A stretch of DNA of 64,000 nucleotides from Clostridium saccharobutylicum DSM 13864 (GTDB lineage: Bacteria > Bacillota > Clostridia > Clostridiales > Clostridiaceae), in contig NC_022571.1 of assembly GCF_000473995.1 (NCBI RefSeq), positions 4,247,416-4,311,415 on the forward strand, given 5' to 3'. Below are positions 26,825 through 34,384 of the stretch, one piece after another. Both the position numbers and the translations under genes were made by a program. The notes beneath the pieces are model-generated. The model was not told where the DNA came from, made no database searches, and saw only the letters and a list, made by a program, of their open reading frames with translations. How positions within the stretch are numbered: the stretch's first letter is position 1; every line of letters starts with the position of its first letter.

Positions 26825-28346
26825 GCGACCTTCCTCCTTTTTGGATACCAGCCATCATTAATCCAATTTCATTTTCATTTGTTTCTGAAGCTTTTACTGT
26901 TCCAATTAATTCTCCACTATTAATGATTGCAATTCTATCTGATAAATTCATAACCTCACTAAGTTCCAATGAAACAAGTAAGACAGCCTTTCCTTCATCT
27001 CTTTGTTCCACTAATCTTTTATGAATATACTCAATTGAACCTACATCAAGTCCTCTTGTTGGTTGAACTGCAATTAATAAATCAGGATCTAACTCTATTT
27101 CACGTCCAATTATAGCTTTTTGTTGATTACCGCCTGACATTGTTCTTGCAATTGAAGCTCCACCTTTACCTGATCTTACGTCGAACTCTTTAATTATTTT
27201 TTCAGCATAATTATGTATTGCATTTTTGTTCAATAATCCATGTTTTGAAAATGGTTCTCTATCATATATTTCTAATACCATATTATCTTCAATTGTATAA
27301 TCTAGTACTAATCCTCTTTTTTGACGATCTTCTGGAATATGAGCCATTCCACTATCTATACGCTTGCGAATTGATAGATTAGTTATATCTTTATTTTTAA
27401 AGTATACACTGCCTGATTTAACACTTCTCATTCCTGTAATGGCTTCAATTAATTCTGTTTGACCATTACCTTCAACTCCTGCAATACCAAGGATTTCACC
27501 TGCTTTAACTTCAATAGAAAAATTCTTAACTCCAAGAACCTTTTTATTATTTAGTACAGATAAATTCTCTACCTTTAAAATTACTTCTCCAGGAGTCTTG
27601 TCTTTCTTATCAACTTTAAAACTTACAGGTCTTCCAACCATCATTTCTGCCATTTTTGCTTCCGATGTGTCTTTTACATCTACTGTTCCTATATAAGTTC
27701 CTCGTCTTATAACTGTGCAGCGATCTGCAACAGCTTTAATTTCTTTAAGCTTATGTGTTATTATTATTATTGATTTACCTTCTTTTATAAGATTTTTCAT
27801 AATTTTAATAAGCTCATCTATTTCTTGTGGTGTAAGTACTGCCGTTGGTTCATCTAATATTAATACTTCTGCATCTCTATAAAGCATTTTTAAAATTTCT
27901 ACTCTTTGCTGCATACCAACTGATATATTTTCTATTTTTGCATATGGATCAACATTTAATGCGTATCTTTTAGATAGTTCTTGTATTTTCTTAGCTGCAC
28001 TCTTAACATCAACTGACAATCCTTTTTTAGGTTCACAACCTAGTATGATATTTTCAGTTACTGTAAAATTGTGCACTAATTTAAAATGTTGATGCACCAT
28101 TCCAATTCCTAAATCATTTGCAATATTGGGATTTGAAATTTTTACTTCTTTGCCCCTTACTTTTATGATTCCTTGTTCTGGTTGATACATTCCAAAAAGA
28201 ACTGACATTAAAGTAGATTTACCCGCTCCATTTTCACCAAGTAGTGCATGAACTTCTCCCTTTCTCAATCTGAGAGTAATATTATCATTAGCCACTATAC
28301 CTGGGAATTCTTTACGGATATTTAGCATTTCAACTACATATTCCAT
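26817..28346 (-). CDS. Nucleoside ABC transporter ATP-binding protein (NupO/YufO type)
   Basis: A 509-residue ATPase with two tandem ABC modules as in sugar/nucleoside importers. The first has LLGENGAGKSTLMS, VGMQQRVEILKML (signature region) and LILDEPTAVLTP. The second has the expected degenerate loop GVEGNGQTEL and a TMSGGNQQKAIIGREI signature. The start is the ATG at 28346 behind GGAGG. A family A repeat ends a few bases upstream of this ribosome binding site. It supplies energy to the two permeases downstream. Confidence 0.93.
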   Translation of the reverse strand: MEYVVEMLNIRKEFPGIVANDNITLRLRKGEVHALLGENGAGKSTLMSVLFGMYQPEQGIIKVRGKEVKISNPNIANDLGIGMVHQHFKLVHNFTVTENIILGCEPKKGLSVDVKSAAKKIQELSKRYALNVDPYAKIENISVGMQQRVEILKMLYRDAEVLILDEPTAVLTPQEIDELIKIMKNLIKEGKSIIIITHKLKEIKAVADRCTVIRRGTYIGTVDVKDTSEAKMAEMMVGRPVSFKVDKKDKTPGEVILKVENLSVLNNKKVLGVKNFSIEVKAGEILGIAGVEGNGQTELIEAITGMRSVKSGSVYFKNKDITNLSIRKRIDSGMAHIPEDRQKRGLVLDYTIEDNMVLEIYDREPFSKHGLLNKNAIHNYAEKIIKEFDVRSGKGGASIARTMSGGNQQKAIIGREIELDPDLLIAVQPTRGLDVGSIEYIHKRLVEQRDEGKAVLLVSLELSEVMNLSDRIAIINSGELIGTVKASETNENEIGLMMAGIQKGGRSHE

Positions 28347-28365
28347 CACAGAGTCCTCCTTTTTT

Positions 28366-28595
28366 TAGGCACATGAAAGAAACTAACAAGTCCAAAATGC
28401 CATGATTATTTTTTATCAGGCAAAGAAGCAGATTGGTCTCATAGCGGGCCTATTAGCTCAATCTGCTGATGTGGGCAGTGAAGCCAAATCTATGATTTGG
28501 TATGAATCGCTTACTTAGTGAACATAGCGAATCGAGCTTCTTCTTATGAAAAATAGGCTTGACAGATGGACTTGCTATTTTTTTGATTGTGCCTT
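28366..28595 (+). repeat. Family A repeat, long copy with D module
   Basis: Begins TAGGCACATGAAAGAAACTA; ends GATGGACTTGCTATTTTTTT then GATTGTGCCTTG. Internal hairpin GCAGATTG...CAATCTGC with the loop CATAGCGGGCCTATTA, then the D module (about 28485-28545: CCAAATCTATGATTTGG, GAATCGCTTACTTAGTG). It is inside the nucleoside operon, immediately before the ATPase ribosome binding site. Confidence 0.88.
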
Positions 28596-28611
28596 GATTA
28601 ACAATTAATAA

Positions 28612-28715
28612 TTGCCAATTGACAATAAACAATATGACTCACTCTAAAATTTCCCGCTTCAATACATCTTCTCTATTAGCTTTAATATATAGTATTGTTC
28701 ATTGTCAATTGTCAA
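28612..28715. repeat. Inverted-repeat element with TTGACAATTGACAAT ends
   Basis: TTGCCAATTGACAATAAACA (from 28612) and TGTTCATTGTCAATTGTCAA (to 28715) are inverted partners over about 23 bp, enclosing 58 bp of unrelated sequence. It looks like a separate small palindromic repeat family, seen only once in this window. Confidence 0.6.
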
Positions 28716-28770
28716 CTCAAAATGTACACTAATTAACATAACCCCAAAATATTCTCCCCTTTTACTCATT

Positions 28771-28825
28771 AAATTGACAATGAAGGCATACTTATAAAAT
28801 ATTTAACCTTCATTGCCATTAATTT
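28771..28825 (-). terminator. Stem-loop after the BMP lipoprotein gene
   Basis: AATTGACAATGAAGG pairs with CCTTCATTGCCATTAATT (one bulge and one mismatch). It sits 30 bp after the BMP gene stop, on the way to the ATPase gene. The T run is weak, so partial termination is possible. Confidence 0.55.
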
Positions 28826-28853
28826 AATGTATAAATAACTTACTTAATGTAAA

Positions 28854-29963
28854 TTATTTCATTAATTTTCCATCATTGTTGTTATCAGCAACTGTAATTG
28901 AACCATCTTTAAGTTTTGCATATATATCATCAACTGTTTTCATTGTATCTGCACTTAAGTTTGGATTTTCTGTTGGTATACCAACAGCATCTTTAGTTAC
29001 ATCAAATGTTAAAGTTTGGCCACCTGGGAAGTTTCCTTCTTTTAAATCTTTAACTATATTGTAACTTGCTGAATCTACTTTCTTAATAGCTGAAGTAAGA
29101 ACTACTGATTTACCTTCTTCATAAACACCATCTTGATATTGGTCTCTATCAACACCAACCATCCATACATTCTTTCCTGCTTTTACTTGTTCTTGAGCTG
29201 CTTTTACAACTCCATTTCCAACTCCACCAGCTGCGCAGAATATAGCCTTGACGCCTCTACCATACATTGTATTAGCAAGTTGTTGTCCTGCTGCTGTATC
29301 GTTAAATGTTCCTTGATATACTACATTTTCAGGTTTTAATGACATTTTAGTTCCTAATTTTTCATTAGCATAAGCTACACCTTGTTGGTATCCCCAGTTA
29401 AACTTTTGTACAGCTGGAATTTCCATTCCACCTATGAATCCTAGTTCACCTTCTTTAAGTTGAACTGATGTTGCAACACCAGCAATGAATCCTGCTTGTT
29501 GTTCTGCAAATAAAATTGAAACTGCATTATCTGCTACTTTAGTAGTTGGTTTATCAGCTCCATCATTTGGAGTACCATCAATTATAAAGAATTTAGCATC
29601 TGGATATTTATCTTGAGCTTCATAAATTGCTGTTTCAAACTTAAATCCTGGTGCACCTATAAGTTTAAATCCTGAATCATAAAGATTTCCAATTTCCTTC
29701 ATATAATCAGCTTTTGTTTCACCAGCTGGTTTTAAATACTTAGGTTCGTCTAAGTTAAATTCTTTTTGTGCTTTTTGTATTCCTTCCCAAGTACCTTGGT
29801 TAAATGATTTATCATCTATAGTTCCTGAGTCTGTAACCATACCTACTTTAATTTTTTCCCCTGATCCTGAACCATCCTTAGTTCCTGAAGAATTTCCACA
29901 GCCTGCAAATAATGACATTGAAATTGCTGAAACTGCTAATAATGATAATAATCTCTTTTTCAT
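28854..29963 (-). CDS. BMP-family nucleoside-binding lipoprotein
   Basis: A 369-residue substrate-binding lipoprotein. The signal ends in the lipobox LFAGC (Cys22), so it is anchored on the outer face of the membrane. The BMP/TmpC domain is clear: GMVTDSGTIDDKSFNQGTWEG, FLKPA-type loops, GFIGGMEIPAVQKF and WMVGVDRDQY. Family members bind purine nucleosides. AGGAGGAAGGCAC precedes the ATG. It is the first structural gene after the LacI regulator on the same strand. Three hairpins separate it from the ATPase gene. Confidence 0.94.
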   Translation of the reverse strand: MKKRLLSLLAVSAISMSLFAGCGNSSGTKDGSGSGEKIKVGMVTDSGTIDDKSFNQGTWEGIQKAQKEFNLDEPKYLKPAGETKADYMKEIGNLYDSGFKLIGAPGFKFETAIYEAQDKYPDAKFFIIDGTPNDGADKPTTKVADNAVSILFAEQQAGFIAGVATSVQLKEGELGFIGGMEIPAVQKFNWGYQQGVAYANEKLGTKMSLKPENVVYQGTFNDTAAGQQLANTMYGRGVKAIFCAAGGVGNGVVKAAQEQVKAGKNVWMVGVDRDQYQDGVYEEGKSVVLTSAIKKVDSASYNIVKDLKEGNFPGGQTLTFDVTKDAVGIPTENPNLSADTMKTVDDIYAKLKDGSITVADNNNDGKLMK

Positions 29964-30000
29964 GTGCCTTCCTCCTAAAATATAATTTTAAATAATATTG

Positions 30001-30025
30001 TAAATCATAAAGTTTTTATGATTTA
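30001..30025 (-). promoter_or_regulatory. 10-bp palindrome upstream of the BMP gene
   Basis: TAAATCATAA and TTATGATTTA are a perfect inverted repeat with a 5-nt centre, about 40 bp from the BMP start. It could terminate the lacI transcript or be an operator. It lacks the central CG typical of LacI-family sites. No purine riboswitch pattern is present in 29964-30206. Confidence 0.45.
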
Positions 30026-30206
30026 ACTGCTTTTAGTTAATAATTATTAATATCCTAATTAAATAATAAATATCAATTCCCAAATTCTGTTTTAATAGCT
30101 ATGTCATTTACTTGATATTTATTGTAAAAAGTGCACTAAATTTAGTATTCGAGATTTAACTTAAAATATGTATATGTGCAAATACTTATAAATATATTTA
30201 AAAAAA

Positions 30207-31229
30207 TTACTTATTTATAATTTTTTCTGATCCCTTAATTATTATTTGTGGTGCAACTGTCAGTCTTTGCACCTCATTTTTACCATTTTTATCAATTATA
30301 TCGCAAAGCATGTTCATTGCTTTTATCCCTAATTCAACAGGACAATCCTCTAGATATGTAATGTTCAATCCTACCATGTCTAAAAACTCATTTTTATCAA
30401 ACCCTATTATTGATAAATCATCTGGTATTTTTTTATTTTCTTCATTTATGGCTTTTATAACTCCCATAGTCATCATATTACTACAAACAACCATAGCAGT
30501 TGGATGATCTTTTTGCTTCAATAAGTTTTTAGTTAACTCATATGCTTTTTCTAATTTAAACTCACCACTTAAAATATACTCTTCTTCAACTGGAATTTTA
30601 TTAATCTCTAATGCTTTTTTGTATCCAATTAATCTATCCATTGCTGGCTCTGAACTCAACAATCCAGTTATAATTGCTATTTTAGTATGTCCTTCTTTTA
30701 TAAATAAATTTGTTGCTTCAAATCCACCTTTAACATTATCTACAAAAACTCCATTCAAATTGGTAAACGTTATATCTGCTGATACTAATATTATTGGTAT
30801 ATTTAAATTATGAATTGTATTTATATAATCATCATTAAATTTTTCTTCGCCAAAACCTGGAGTCATTATTATCCCTTGTATTCTTTGTTCTTTAAGAAGT
30901 TTAAGTGCATTTACTTCTTTATGTAAATAATTATCTGTGTTAAACAAAATTATATTTAAATTATTTTTTTCAGCTATTTCACTAATTCCCTTTATAATTT
31001 CTCCAAAATATGAATTGGTTATATCAGGAACAATTACACCAATTGTGCTAGTCTCACTTTTAGATAAACTTCTAGCAATAGCACTTGGAATATAATTCAT
31101 TTCTTTTATTACAGCCTCTATTCGTTTTTTAGTGTCTTCTTTTACATATCCAGAATTATTTAATACTCTCGATACTGTTGATGCTGAAACGTTGGCTATT
31201 TTTGCAATATCATTTATTGTTATTGACAT
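30207..31229 (-). CDS. LacI-family transcriptional regulator
   Basis: A 340-residue repressor. The HTH and hinge helix (ITINDIAKIANVSASTVSRV, then SAIARSLSKSE) are canonical, followed by a periplasmic-binding-like sensor domain (GVIVPDITNSYFGEIIKGI, MVVCSNMMTMGVIKAI, SIIGFDKNEF). The start is the ATG at 31229 behind GAGGTGA; the GTG at 31238 overlaps that site. Gene order suggests it controls the nucleoside transport operon downstream, perhaps with ribose or a nucleoside as ligand, but the effector is unknown. A CG-centred palindrome lies 65 bp upstream of its own start. Confidence 0.9.
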   Translation of the reverse strand: MSITINDIAKIANVSASTVSRVLNNSGYVKEDTKKRIEAVIKEMNYIPSAIARSLSKSETSTIGVIVPDITNSYFGEIIKGISEIAEKNNLNIILFNTDNYLHKEVNALKLLKEQRIQGIIMTPGFGEEKFNDDYINTIHNLNIPIILVSADITFTNLNGVFVDNVKGGFEATNLFIKEGHTKIAIITGLLSSEPAMDRLIGYKKALEINKIPVEEEYILSGEFKLEKAYELTKNLLKQKDHPTAMVVCSNMMTMGVIKAINEENKKIPDDLSIIGFDKNEFLDMVGLNITYLEDCPVELGIKAMNMLCDIIDKNGKNEVQRLTVAPQIIIKGSEKIINK

Positions 31230-31479
31230 ACAATTCACCTCATTACATACCTTCTAGATTATATTTATATAATAAAAGTCATAATTCAAAGAAATGGTAG
31301 CGGTTCCATAGTAATTATAATATATATAGTACTTCGTCATCCAAGTATAGTAATCTTATATTGTATATCACAATATAAGAAATATAGGATTTCGAGTATA
31401 CTTTTTAAGTATAATATATATCATACTTTTTTCAAGTCCTAAAAACAAAATATTTTTAATATAAGAAAATTTATTTATA
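31230..31479. other. Promoter region of the LacI regulator
   Basis: AT-rich stretch holding the operator-like site at 31294-31309. Poly-A/T runs and an imperfect repeat CTTATATTG/CAATATAAG (about 31350-31379) are seen. No coding potential. Confidence 0.4.
31294..31309. promoter_or_regulatory. Candidate LacI-family operator
   Basis: ATGGTAGCGGTTCCAT is a 16-bp near palindrome (12 of 16 positions symmetric) centred on CG, the form LacI/GalR-family proteins bind. It is upstream of the lacI gene, so autoregulation is the simplest reading. A cre-like catabolite site is a possible alternative, but the match to that consensus is poor. Confidence 0.5.
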
Positions 31480-31633
31480 TTACATAAAAAATAACAAATC
31501 CAAAACGCCATAATTATTTTTCATCAGGCAAAGAGGTAAATTGCGCTCATAGTGAGTCCATTAGGTCAATTTGCCGACGCAGCATGATTGGAAATAGATT
31601 AGTAAGTAGACTTGTTACTTGAATGTGTCTAAT
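31480..31633 (+). repeat. Family A repeat, full-length copy with eroded left end
   Basis: TTACATAAAAAATAACAAATCC replaces the normal left terminus. The core ATTATTTTTCATCAGGCAAAG, the hairpin GTAAATTGC...CAATTTGCC and the right end (ACTTGTTACTTGAATG, TGTCTAA) are clear. It sits downstream of the aminotransferase gene. Confidence 0.78.
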
Positions 31634-31742
31634 TTGTAGTACTTATAATTAAAGGCATAAATTTAAGCAGTATCCTTAAATTCACGCCCTTGTGATATTT
31701 ATTCTTCAATATTATACTATATTTTCAAATAATATCATAGCC

Positions 31743-32912
31743 TTATTTTCTTAAACCATTAACAAATCTTTCTATTCTCTTTAATGCTTCAATAATATTA
31801 TCCATAGACGAAGCATAACATGCTCTAATAAATCCCTCTCCACATTCTCCAAATGCATTTCCTGGAACAGTTAATACTTTTTCACTTATAAGCAATTGTT
31901 CACAGAACTCATCAGATGTTATCCCTGTAGATTTAATACTTGGGAATACATAAAATGCTCCTAAAGGTTCAAAACATTCTAATCCAATTTTCCTGAATCC
32001 CTCTACTAACACTCTTCTTCTTCTGTTATATTCCTTCGTCATTTCTATAACACTATCATCACCATTTTTTAATGCTTCTATAGCTGCATATTGAGCAGTT
32101 GTTGGAGAGCACATAATTCCATATTGATGTATTTTCTTCATTGCATCGATTAAAATTTGATGTCCGCAAACATATCCAAGTCTCCATCCTGTCATCGCAT
32201 ATGATTTAGAAAATCCATTTATAACTAATGTTTTTTCTTTCATTTCTGGAAATGATGCTATCGAAACATGCTTATCTCCATAACAAAGTTCTGCATATAT
32301 TTCATCAGAAATTACAATGATATCTTTATCCTTTAACACCTCAACTATTGCTGCAAGCTCATCCCTATTCATAATTGCGCCTGTTGGATTGTTAGGGAAT
32401 GGGATTATTACTACTTTTGTCTTAGGCGTAATAGCTTCTTCCAAATCCTCTGGCATAAGCTTAAATTCATCTTCAGCTTTAAGGTTTAAAACTTTAGCAG
32501 TAGCACCTGTAAATGCCGTACATCCTTTATATGCTACAAAGCTAGGTTCTGGAATTATAACTTCATCTCCTGGACCTACTAAAGCTCTTAGTGCTAAATC
32601 AATTCCTTCACTTCCACCAACTGTAACTAATATTTCATTTAATGGATTATAGCTTAAGTCAAATCTTCTATAAAGGTATTTTGAAATTTCATTACGTAAT
32701 TCAACAAATCCAGCATTAGAAGAATAATGAGTATGTCCTTCTTCTATAGAATAAATTCCAGCTTCTCTAACATTCCAAGGAGTAACAAAATCAGGTTCCC
32801 CAACTCCTAATGAAATTACATCTTCCATTTCATTTATCATATCAAAATATTTTCTTATGCCTGATGGAGGCATTTTTTTTACATTATCTAAAATCATATT
32901 TTCTAATATCAT
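31743..32912 (-). CDS. PLP-dependent aminotransferase (class I/II)
   Basis: A 389-residue fold-type I aminotransferase. ISLGVGEPDFVTP at the start, PNNPTGAIM, SDEIYAEL and the PLP lysine in GFSKSYAMTGWRLGY are all present, and length is normal. It resembles the PatA/aromatic aminotransferase group. It overlaps the upstream Lrp gene by four bases (ATGA), so the pair is co-translated. A T-box leader precedes the pair, indicating that the enzyme works in amino acid synthesis or interconversion for the cognate amino acid. Confidence 0.9.
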   Translation of the reverse strand: MILENMILDNVKKMPPSGIRKYFDMINEMEDVISLGVGEPDFVTPWNVREAGIYSIEEGHTHYSSNAGFVELRNEISKYLYRRFDLSYNPLNEILVTVGGSEGIDLALRALVGPGDEVIIPEPSFVAYKGCTAFTGATAKVLNLKAEDEFKLMPEDLEEAITPKTKVVIIPFPNNPTGAIMNRDELAAIVEVLKDKDIIVISDEIYAELCYGDKHVSIASFPEMKEKTLVINGFSKSYAMTGWRLGYVCGHQILIDAMKKIHQYGIMCSPTTAQYAAIEALKNGDDSVIEMTKEYNRRRRVLVEGFRKIGLECFEPLGAFYVFPSIKSTGITSDEFCEQLLISEKVLTVPGNAFGECGEGFIRACYASSMDNIIEALKRIERFVNGLRK

Positions 32913-33388
32913 ATAAATATTGCCTCCCTATCGTCTACTTTCTTTTCCTTAAATATTGTTCCATGTTCTTTATATTTCTTTAATACAAAATGAGTTGCTG
33001 TGCTAAGCACATATTGTTGCACTGCTAATTTTTGTGAAACAAAAAGTGCAACTTCCTTCATTGTTTTTCCTTCAATAATAACAGTTAAATCAAATCCTCC
33101 AGACATTAAATAACAAGCTTTAACTTGTGAAAATTTATAAATTCTCTCTGCTACCTTATCAAAACCTTCTCCTCTTTGAGGTGTTATTTTTACTTCTATT
33201 AATGCAGTAACTGTTTCACTTCCGGTATTTTCCCAATTTATAAGAGTTGTATAACCTGCTATTATACTCTTCTCTTCATAATCTCTAATAGCTTCTCTGA
33301 CTTCTTCTACAGTTTTACCTGTCATAGTAGCAATTTGTTCATCGCTATACCTACTGTTTTTTTCTAATATTTCAAGTATTTCCTCCAT
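32909..33388 (-). CDS. Lrp/AsnC-family transcriptional regulator
   Basis: A 159-residue feast/famine regulator. The N-terminal HTH (residues about 1-45, ILEKNSRYSDEQIATMTGKT) is followed by a RAM ligand-binding domain (TVTALIEVKITPQRGEGFD, VKACYLMSGGFDLTVIIEG). Its ATG lies after AAGGAGG. It is the first gene of the T-box-controlled pair with the aminotransferase, so an amino acid probably acts both through the T-box and through this protein. Which amino acid is unknown. Confidence 0.9.
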   Translation of the reverse strand: MEEILEILEKNSRYSDEQIATMTGKTVEEVREAIRDYEEKSIIAGYTTLINWENTGSETVTALIEVKITPQRGEGFDKVAERIYKFSQVKACYLMSGGFDLTVIIEGKTMKEVALFVSQKLAVQQYVLSTATHFVLKKYKEHGTIFKEKKVDDREAIFI

Positions 33389-33489
33389 TGCAAATGCCCT
33401 CCTTATTTTTATAAATGAATGATGAATAATTAATATCTAGATTTAATTATCCTTATAACAGTTCTAAAATTATATAATTTTATATACAT

Positions 33490-33766
33490 AAAAAAAGTCC
33501 TCCATCCCAAACAAGGGACGAAGGAACTACTTCGCGGTACCACCCTAATAAACAATATAAATATTGTTCACTCAGCTGGAGTATCTAAAACATTAATACT
33601 CCACCTCTATAACGTGAGGAACACGTCATTACCTAATTAAAAATTGAACACATAAATGCAAAATTACTGTTAATCCTTATTTTTTAGTAATGAAATTCAA
33701 AGGCTGCTTCTATAAAGCTTACTTACTAGACTTCCACCAAACTCTAGCTCTCTAAAAAGTTCACTT
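33490..33766 (-). promoter_or_regulatory. T-box leader of the lrp-aminotransferase operon
   Basis: On the minus strand, Stem I begins TGAACTTTTTAGAGAGCTAG and carries GTTTGGTGGAAG, the antiterminator bears the T-box AGGGTGGTACCGCGAAG (33529-33546 region), and the terminator AGTTCCTTCGTCCC / GGGATGGAGGACT ends in seven T (33490-33528). This is a complete transcriptional T-box that reads uncharged tRNA. The specifier region CCTTTGAATTTCATTACTA offers TTC, ATT or ACT as candidate codons; I cannot settle which by eye. Confidence 0.93.
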
Positions 33767-33889
33767 AAATATACTATTCCTTATCACTATTTTTAAAATA
33801 TAAAACAATAATAATTAGTTATAAATAAAACAACTATTAATTTAAACTAATTATAATAAAAAACGTCATTGTGCATGCTTTTATAATAT

Positions 33890-33937
33890 AAATACTTAAA
33901 TACTTAAATACTTAAATACTTAAATACTTAAATACTT
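33890..33937. repeat. Tandem octamer repeat
   Basis: Six perfect copies of AAATACTT follow one another. The region between the T-box and the zinc-ribbon gene is otherwise AT-rich and empty. Likely a slippage-prone microsatellite without coding role. Confidence 0.95.
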
Positions 33938-34112
33938 ATTTATATTATAAACTCAATTATATAAATAATTCAATACTATTTTATATATTATTTTAACATA
34001 TTAATAATCAACTCATAAATTTATAAACTTAAAATAAAATTTATAAATTTAAAGAGAGTCATAAGTTTTGTCTCTTATAACTCTCTATTAAACAACTAAT
34101 AATTATAATTCA

Positions 34113-34262
34113 TTATCTATGCTGTTGTTTTTTAGCTCTTCTACATGCTGGGCATCTCACTGGCTCATTTTCAAAGCCTTTTTCCTTATAAAATTCTTGT
34201 TCTCCTACTGTGAAAATAAATTCTTCTCCACAATCTTTACATACTATTTTTTTGTCTTCCAT
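34113..34262 (-). CDS. Small zinc-ribbon protein
   Basis: A 49-residue protein MEDKKIVCKDCGEEFIFTVG, EQEFYKEKGFENEPVRCPAC, RRAKKQQHR. Two CxxC pairs (C8/C11 and C37/C40) form a zinc ribbon of the type annotated as probable zinc-ribbon domain in many Firmicutes. The basic tail suggests nucleic acid contact. The ATG at 34262 has no ribosome binding site of its own but lies one base after the stop of an 11-codon ORF that has a perfect one, so translation is probably coupled. Function unknown. Confidence 0.85.
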   Translation of the reverse strand: MEDKKIVCKDCGEEFIFTVGEQEFYKEKGFENEPVRCPACRRAKKQQHR

Positions 34263-34263
34263 T

Positions 34264-34299
34264 TTAATGTTCTATTGCCAAAGTATAATAACTTTGCAA
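34264..34299 (-). CDS. Leader ORF upstream of the zinc-ribbon gene
   Basis: GAGGAGGTGAACTG precedes a TTG that opens an 11-codon frame, MQSYYTLAIEH, ending TAA one base before the ATG of the zinc-ribbon gene. The strong site is placed for this ORF and is about 40 nt from the zinc-ribbon start, too far to serve it directly. It may be a coupling or regulatory leader peptide. It could be coincidental, as the frame is short. Confidence 0.45.
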   Translation of the reverse strand: MQSYYTLAIEH

Positions 34300-34384
34300 C
34301 AGTTCACCTCCTCTTTTAACTTAAAGTTTTCACTTTAATATTAATAGTATCCCTTAATCTTCAATAAATATTCATTTTTATAAT

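Noticed and set aside
29955..29972. GGCACATGAAA at the start of the lipoprotein gene, resembling a family A end
   Set aside because: The match covers only about 11 bases, includes the real start codon, and lacks the ATAACAAGTCC continuation; probably chance.
29964..30206. Purine riboswitch upstream of the nucleoside transport genes
   Set aside because: None of the conserved joining-region or loop motifs could be found.
33890..33937. CRISPR-like array
   Set aside because: Units are 8 bp with no spacers; a microsatellite.
34119..34319. Plus-strand frame of 66 codons over the zinc-ribbon gene
   Set aside because: Antisense shadow; the opposite strand has CxxC pairs and a sensible start.
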